Of a stretch of DNA of 64,000 nucleotides, positions 60,376 to 64,000 are shown in pieces. How positions within the stretch are numbered: the stretch's first letter is position 1; each line of letters begins with the position of its first letter. The stretch covers positions 62,001 to 126,000 of the forward strand of contig NZ_RBAN01000007.1 of assembly GCF_003626655.1 (NCBI RefSeq). The letters run 5' to 3'. Made by a program: the position numbers and the translations under genes. Origin of the DNA: Micromonospora costi (lineage in GTDB: Bacteria; Actinomycetota; Actinomycetes; Mycobacteriales; Micromonosporaceae). Under the pieces are notes generated by a model. It was not told the DNA's origin. It was given only the letters and a program-made list of their open reading frames with translations, and searched no databases.

Positions 60376-61635
60376 GTGAGCACGGAAACCGCACCGGCGG
60401 CCGAGCGCGCCGCCGCGCCGTCGCCGGCCGCGTGGGCCGAGGCGCGTTCCCGGGTGTACGCGGTCGGTCTCGCCGCCGCACTGCCCGTCACCGCCCGGCC
60501 GATCGCCGAGGCCGACGGGCTGACCCTCGCCGAGCCGTTGACCACCCGCACCGACCTGCCCGCGTTCCCCACCTCCAGCGTCGACGGCTGGGCGGTGCGC
60601 GGCGCCGGGCCCTGGCGGGTCGTCGGCCGGGTCCTGGCCGGTGGCACGCCCCCGCCGCTGACCGAGGACGGCACCACCGTCGAGATCGCGACCGGCGCCA
60701 TGGTGCCCCGGGGCGGCACCGCCGTGCTGCGGGTCGAGGAGTCCGACCGGACGCCGGAGGGCCTGGTCACGGGCACCCCGCGGGCCACGCCCGAATGGCG
60801 GGAGCCGGGCGAGGAGGCGTACGCCGGTGAGGAACTCCTTCCGGCCGGGACGCCGGTGGACCCGGCGGTGATCGGCCTGGCGGCCTCCTGCGGGTACGAC
60901 ACCCTGCCGGTGCGCCGCGCGCCGCGCGCGGCGCTGCTGGTCTTCGGCGACGAGCTGCTGACCGCCGGTCCGCCCGGAGCGGGCCGCGTCCGCGACGCGC
61001 TCGGGCCGGCGCTGCCGGCCTGGCTGCGCCGCTACGGCTGCGAGGTCGGTCCATCCGACGTGGTCGGCCCGGTGGCCGACACGCTCCCGGCCCACGTGGC
61101 CGCGCTCCGCACGGCGCTGGCCGACGCCGACGTGGTCTGCACGACCGGCGGCACGATGCACGGCCCGGTCGACCACCTGCACCCCGCGCTGGCCGACCTC
61201 GGCGCCGACTACGTGGTCAACACGGTGGCCGTGCGGCCGGGCTTCCCGATGCTGATGGCCCGGTTGACCGGGCCGGACGGGCGGGCCCGCTTCGTGGCCG
61301 GCCTGCCGGGCAACCCGCAGTCCGCGATCGTGGCGCTGGTCTCCCTGGTCGCGCCGCTGCTCGCCGGCCTCCAGGGCCGGGCGATGCCGGTCTTGCCGCA
61401 CGCGACCCTCGCCGAGCCGGTGTCCGGTCGCGGCGACTACACGCACCTCGCGCTCGTCCGGCTGGACCGGGCCGCCGGCACCGCCCACCCGGTGCGGCAC
61501 GTCGGCTCGGCGATGCTGCGCGGGCTGGCCGGTGCCGACGGCTTCGCGGTGATCGGCCCCGGCACCACCGGAGAGCAGGGCTCCCGCGTGCCGGTGGTGC
61601 CGCTGCCGCTCCTGCCCGGGGAGCGGGCGTCGTGA
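60376..61635 (+). CDS. moeA: Molybdopterin molybdenumtransferase MoeA
   Basis: MoeA inserts molybdenum into adenylylated molybdopterin. The 419-residue protein has TDLPAFPTSSVDGWAVRG near 58-75, the GAMVPRGGTAVLRVEE region near 110, the MPT-binding TTGGTMHGPVDHL near 255-267 and FVAGLPGNPQSAIVAL near 305-320. TAGGCT (60364-60369) lies 6 bases before GTG 60376, so it has its own leaderless start. It overlaps moaE. Confidence 0.94.
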   Translation: MSTETAPAAERAAAPSPAAWAEARSRVYAVGLAAALPVTARPIAEADGLTLAEPLTTRTDLPAFPTSSVDGWAVRGAGPWRVVGRVLAGGTPPPLTEDGTTVEIATGAMVPRGGTAVLRVEESDRTPEGLVTGTPRATPEWREPGEEAYAGEELLPAGTPVDPAVIGLAASCGYDTLPVRRAPRAALLVFGDELLTAGPPGAGRVRDALGPALPAWLRRYGCEVGPSDVVGPVADTLPAHVAALRTALADADVVCTTGGTMHGPVDHLHPALADLGADYVVNTVAVRPGFPMLMARLTGPDGRARFVAGLPGNPQSAIVALVSLVAPLLAGLQGRAMPVLPHATLAEPVSGRGDYTHLALVRLDRAAGTAHPVRHVGSAMLRGLAGADGFAVIGPGTTGEQGSRVPVVPLPLLPGERAS

Positions 61636-62060
61636 CCGCGCCGACGCTCGTGTTCGGCGAGGTGACGGACCGGCCGCTCGACCTGGCCGCGCACGAGGCC
61701 GCGGTCGCCGACCCGCGTGCCGGCGCCGTGGTCTCCTTTCAGGGCGTCGTCCGCGACCACGACCACGGCCGCGTGGTGACCAGCCTGGAGTACGAGGGGC
61801 ACCCGAGCGCCGAGCGGATCCTGCGCGAGGTCGCCGCGGAGATCGCCGCCGACCCGGAGGTGTACGCGGTGGCCGTGTCGCACCGGGTCGGCCCCCTCGC
61901 CATCGGCGACGTGGCCCTGGTCGCCGCCGTCAGCACCGCGCACCGGGGCGCGGCGTTCGCGGCCTGCGCCCGGTTGGTCGACGAGGTGAAGGCGCGGCTG
62001 CCGATCTGGAAGCGTCAGGTGTTCGCCGACGGCACCGAGGAGTGGGTCAACTGCCCCTGA
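61632..62060 (+). CDS. moaE: Molybdopterin synthase catalytic subunit MoaE
   Basis: MoaE is the large subunit of MPT synthase, which adds sulfur carried by MoaD. The 142-residue protein has AGAVVSFQGVVRDHDHGRVVTSLEYEGHPSAE at about 30-60, YAVAVSHRVGPLAIGDVAL near 78-96 and RLPIWKRQVFADGTEEWVNC near 118-138, with the conserved lysine in PIWK. It starts GTG in a GTGA overlap with moeA. No moaD is seen nearby. It converges with the next gene. Confidence 0.94.
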   Translation: MTAPTLVFGEVTDRPLDLAAHEAAVADPRAGAVVSFQGVVRDHDHGRVVTSLEYEGHPSAERILREVAAEIAADPEVYAVAVSHRVGPLAIGDVALVAAVSTAHRGAAFAACARLVDEVKARLPIWKRQVFADGTEEWVNCP

Positions 62061-62111
62061 CGGGTGGCCACCAGGCCCGCTCGACCGGCCCCGGTCACTC
62101 GACCGGCCCGG

Positions 62112-63551
62112 TCAGCGGCGTGCGGCGGCCACCCGGCCCATCCGGTCGGCGTAGAACGCCGGCTCGGCGCCGGGGCGCCAGGGCAGTGCGGCCACCAGCA
62201 CGATCAGGGCCACCGCCAGCGAGTTCTCCATGAGCGCGCCGAAGAGGCCGTCCTGGTAGTGGGAGACCTCCGGCAGCTGGTGCTCGTACGGCCAGATCGG
62301 CGAGATCAGGAACAGCAGGTATAGACCCACGGCGGCGATGCCGTGGCGCAGCCCGGTCAGCGTCGGGTACCAGATCGGCGAGCGCGGGCCGTTCACCGTG
62401 GGCAGCGAGCCGTTCGGTGACGCGGGCAGGGTGCGGTGCACCAGCCCGCGGCTCGCCTCGCGCCGGCGTACGGCGGCGTCGGCCAACACGATGATCGCCG
62501 GGATCACCCACACGAGGTGGTGGGTCCAGGAGATCGGGCTGATCACGTTGCCGGTGAGGCCGACCAGGGTGAACGCGGTCAACTCGTCGCCGTCAGCGTG
62601 CGAGTTGGCGGCCCGGGACAGCCCGAGCGCCAGGATCAGCACGGAGAACGCCAGCCAGAGCAGGCCGGGCGTCTCGATCGAGTCGTAGAGGCGGGCCAGC
62701 AGCCCGGCGAGGGACTGGTTGGGCGTCATGTCGGCCGCGCCGACGCGTTCGGTCTGCCAGAGGACGCTGCCGAAGTACGTCCGGGACTCGGCGCCCACGA
62801 TCGCGAACGTGCCGATCGTGACGCCGATCGTGGTGACGATGGCGGTCACGGCCGCCCGCCACTGGCGGGTGATCATGAGATAGGCGATGAAGAGCGCGGG
62901 GGTGAGCTTCACCGCCGTGGCGAGGCCGATGCCGACGCCCGCCCACGCGCCGCTGTAGACGAAGCGCAACAGCGGGCCGTCCTCCGCGTCGGTGTGCGGA
63001 CCCCGGCGGGAACGCCACCGCAGGCCGATCATGTCGGCCATGACCAGCCCGAAGAGCAGCAGGTTCACCTGCCCGTAGCCCAGCGTCTCGCGGGCCGGCT
63101 CGATGGCGGCGGCGAGCGGCACGGCCAGGGCCACGGTGAACCACAGCGGCCAGGCCAGCCGGTCGACGATCGGGCGGAGCAGCCCGGCGAGCACGACGGC
63201 GAGCGCGGCCAGACTGGCCGCGGCGTTGACCAGCCCGGCGGCCGCCACCGGCAGGTGCGCCATCGGCAGCATGACAAGACCGGCGAACGGCGGGTAGGTG
63301 AACCCGAGCGTGGTGTCCGGCGCGACGAACCCGTACAGCTCGTGACCGGTGGCCCACCACACCACGGCGCCGTGGTAGATCTTCATGTCGAAGAAGTTGT
63401 ACGGCCGCCCGAAGGCGCCGACCGCGAGCCACGCGGCATAGACGACGGCGGTCACGACGCTGGCACGGACAATCGTCCTGCGATCGATCCCACGCGTCAC
63501 GCGCCGGACTGTGGCGAGGCGCTCCGTCCGTCTCCCGACGGTCGCCGGCAT
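62112..63551 (-). CDS. GT87-family membrane mannosyltransferase (PimE-like)
   Basis: The 479-residue protein has about ten membrane segments and the GT87 features NFFDMKIYHGAVVWWATGHELYGF (aromatic/acidic outer loop, about 51-74), TYPPFAGLVMLP near 84, GYGQVNLLLFGLVMADMIGL near 150 and WTHHLVWVIPAIIVL near 345. This type transfers mannose from polyprenyl phosphate to lipid-anchored or envelope glycans, as PimE does in mycobacteria. ATG 63551 follows GGGGGTGG. The acceptor is not known from sequence. Confidence 0.85.
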   Translation of the reverse strand: MPATVGRRTERLATVRRVTRGIDRRTIVRASVVTAVVYAAWLAVGAFGRPYNFFDMKIYHGAVVWWATGHELYGFVAPDTTLGFTYPPFAGLVMLPMAHLPVAAAGLVNAAASLAALAVVLAGLLRPIVDRLAWPLWFTVALAVPLAAAIEPARETLGYGQVNLLLFGLVMADMIGLRWRSRRGPHTDAEDGPLLRFVYSGAWAGVGIGLATAVKLTPALFIAYLMITRQWRAAVTAIVTTIGVTIGTFAIVGAESRTYFGSVLWQTERVGAADMTPNQSLAGLLARLYDSIETPGLLWLAFSVLILALGLSRAANSHADGDELTAFTLVGLTGNVISPISWTHHLVWVIPAIIVLADAAVRRREASRGLVHRTLPASPNGSLPTVNGPRSPIWYPTLTGLRHGIAAVGLYLLFLISPIWPYEHQLPEVSHYQDGLFGALMENSLAVALIVLVAALPWRPGAEPAFYADRMGRVAAARR

Positions 63552-63767
63552 GGCGTCGCCACCCCCGTACCAAGCTCGTCCTACCCGTCCAGGTCCCGCA
63601 CGGAGCCTAGAACGGCGCCTCACGTTAGTGCCTCCCGCGTTATGCGACCGTGTCCGATCCCACACATGTTTTTGACATTTCCACCGCGTTAACGCCTACC
63701 GGGCGGTTCAGGTGATTCGCGGTGTTGGGTGGGGGTGAGGTGTGTCGAGGGGAGGCATAGACGCAGG

Positions 63768-64000
63768 TCAGCCGGGGAGTCGGCGGGCGGTGCCCGCCGC
63801 GCGGGCGGCGATCCGCGCCTCCCGCCGGGCGGTGCGGACGGCCCGCTGCACCGAACGTCGGGAGTGGCCGATGCGGTGACCCGTCCGCCAGCGCAGCCCC
63901 GGCTTGCCCTCGGTGTCCACGGCGGCCAGCAGGAGCCCGCCGAAGAGCCCGAGGTTCTTGAGGAAGTGCACCTGGTTGTTGTTGCGCGCCATCGGGTCGT
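63768..64000 (-). CDS. DoxX family membrane protein (partial, N-terminus outside window)
   Basis: The visible C-terminal 77 residues run ...DPMARNNNQVHFLKNLGLFGGLLLAAVDTEGKPGLRWRTGHRIG and end with an arginine/alanine-rich tail. FLKNLGLFGGLLLAA with the preceding polar turn is the last membrane segment of DoxX/DoxD-type proteins. The frame stays open to the window edge, so the gene starts beyond 64000. Its role is not determined. Confidence 0.75.
   Translation of the reverse strand, partial: DPMARNNNQVHFLKNLGLFGGLLLAAVDTEGKPGLRWRTGHRIGHSRRSVQRAVRTARREARIAARAAGTARRLPG

Noticed and set aside
63660..63690. TTGACA on the plus strand near 63671 as a promoter
   Set aside because: No matching -10 at 16-19 bases and no gene downstream on that strand.
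1..64000. tRNA, rRNA, IS elements or prophage genes
   Set aside because: Reading by eye for T-loop motifs, transposase signatures, terminal inverted repeats and phage proteins gave nothing.

Overview
The window is a high-GC actinobacterial chromosome segment around the replication origin. Very high third-position GC, GTG/TTG starts with GTGA overlaps, TAG(G)NT -10 elements close to start codons and the gene order all point to Actinomycetota. A Micromonosporaceae member (Micromonospora or Salinispora type) is my best guess from gene content and protein style, but I could not run a search. I saw no IS element, prophage, CRISPR array, tRNA or rRNA.

Replication block (1-14.2 kb). recF (partial), gnd, dnaN and dnaA lie on the minus strand, with oriC between dnaN and dnaA: an AT-rich patch, at least eight strong DnaA boxes including four in near-helical tandem, and the dnaA terminator. 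Running the other way from dnaA is rpmH-rnpA-yidD-yidC-jag-rsmG-parA-parB. Six parS-type sites fall between 9.7 and 14.0 kb: two inside the 5' part of parA and four in a gene-poor stretch of about 2.2 kb after parB that also has a perfect DnaA box.

Envelope and redox block (14-33 kb). A HIT-like unknown protein is followed by a D-Ala-D-Ala ligase-like ATP-grasp gene with an aminotransferase, a GNAT acetyltransferase, a CwlM-type amidase, trxB-trxA behind a perfect SigR-type promoter, an anti-sigma factor and SigM-like sigma factor, a membrane pseudokinase, MurJ and a CCA-adding enzyme. The order trx-cwlM-parB-parA-rsmG-jag-yidC resembles the mycobacterial origin region. A SigE-family ECF sigma factor with its putative membrane partner, a small membrane protein behind twin operators, a DNA alkyl-transferase and a Tat-exported unknown protein follow.

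Cell wall and ribosomal/replication block (33-50 kb). padR-ino1, DUF5318, a class A PBP, two large glycosyltransferase-like membrane proteins, endonuclease IV, rpsF-ssb-rpsR-rplI, a repeat-rich membrane protein and dnaB again follow a mycobacteria-like order. dnaB has no intein, but its codon usage changes sharply at two motifs, one of which is a classic intein site.

Right end (50-64 kb). A TIGR03083-type protein, a zinc-ribbon protein, a phosphoribosyltransferase, two GT87-type mannosyltransferases, a GGDEF-EAL protein, a large SARP/AfsR-type regulator, the molybdenum cofactor set moaC-mogA-moeA-moaE and a partial DoxX gene. Directly after the SARP gene is a motif with the geometry of a SARP-controlled promoter, facing moaC.

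Most of the window is conserved housekeeping DNA. The less ordinary signals are regulatory (DnaA boxes outside oriC, parS inside parA, SigR/PadR/SARP-type sites, twin operators), low-complexity protein extensions and the dnaB codon patches.
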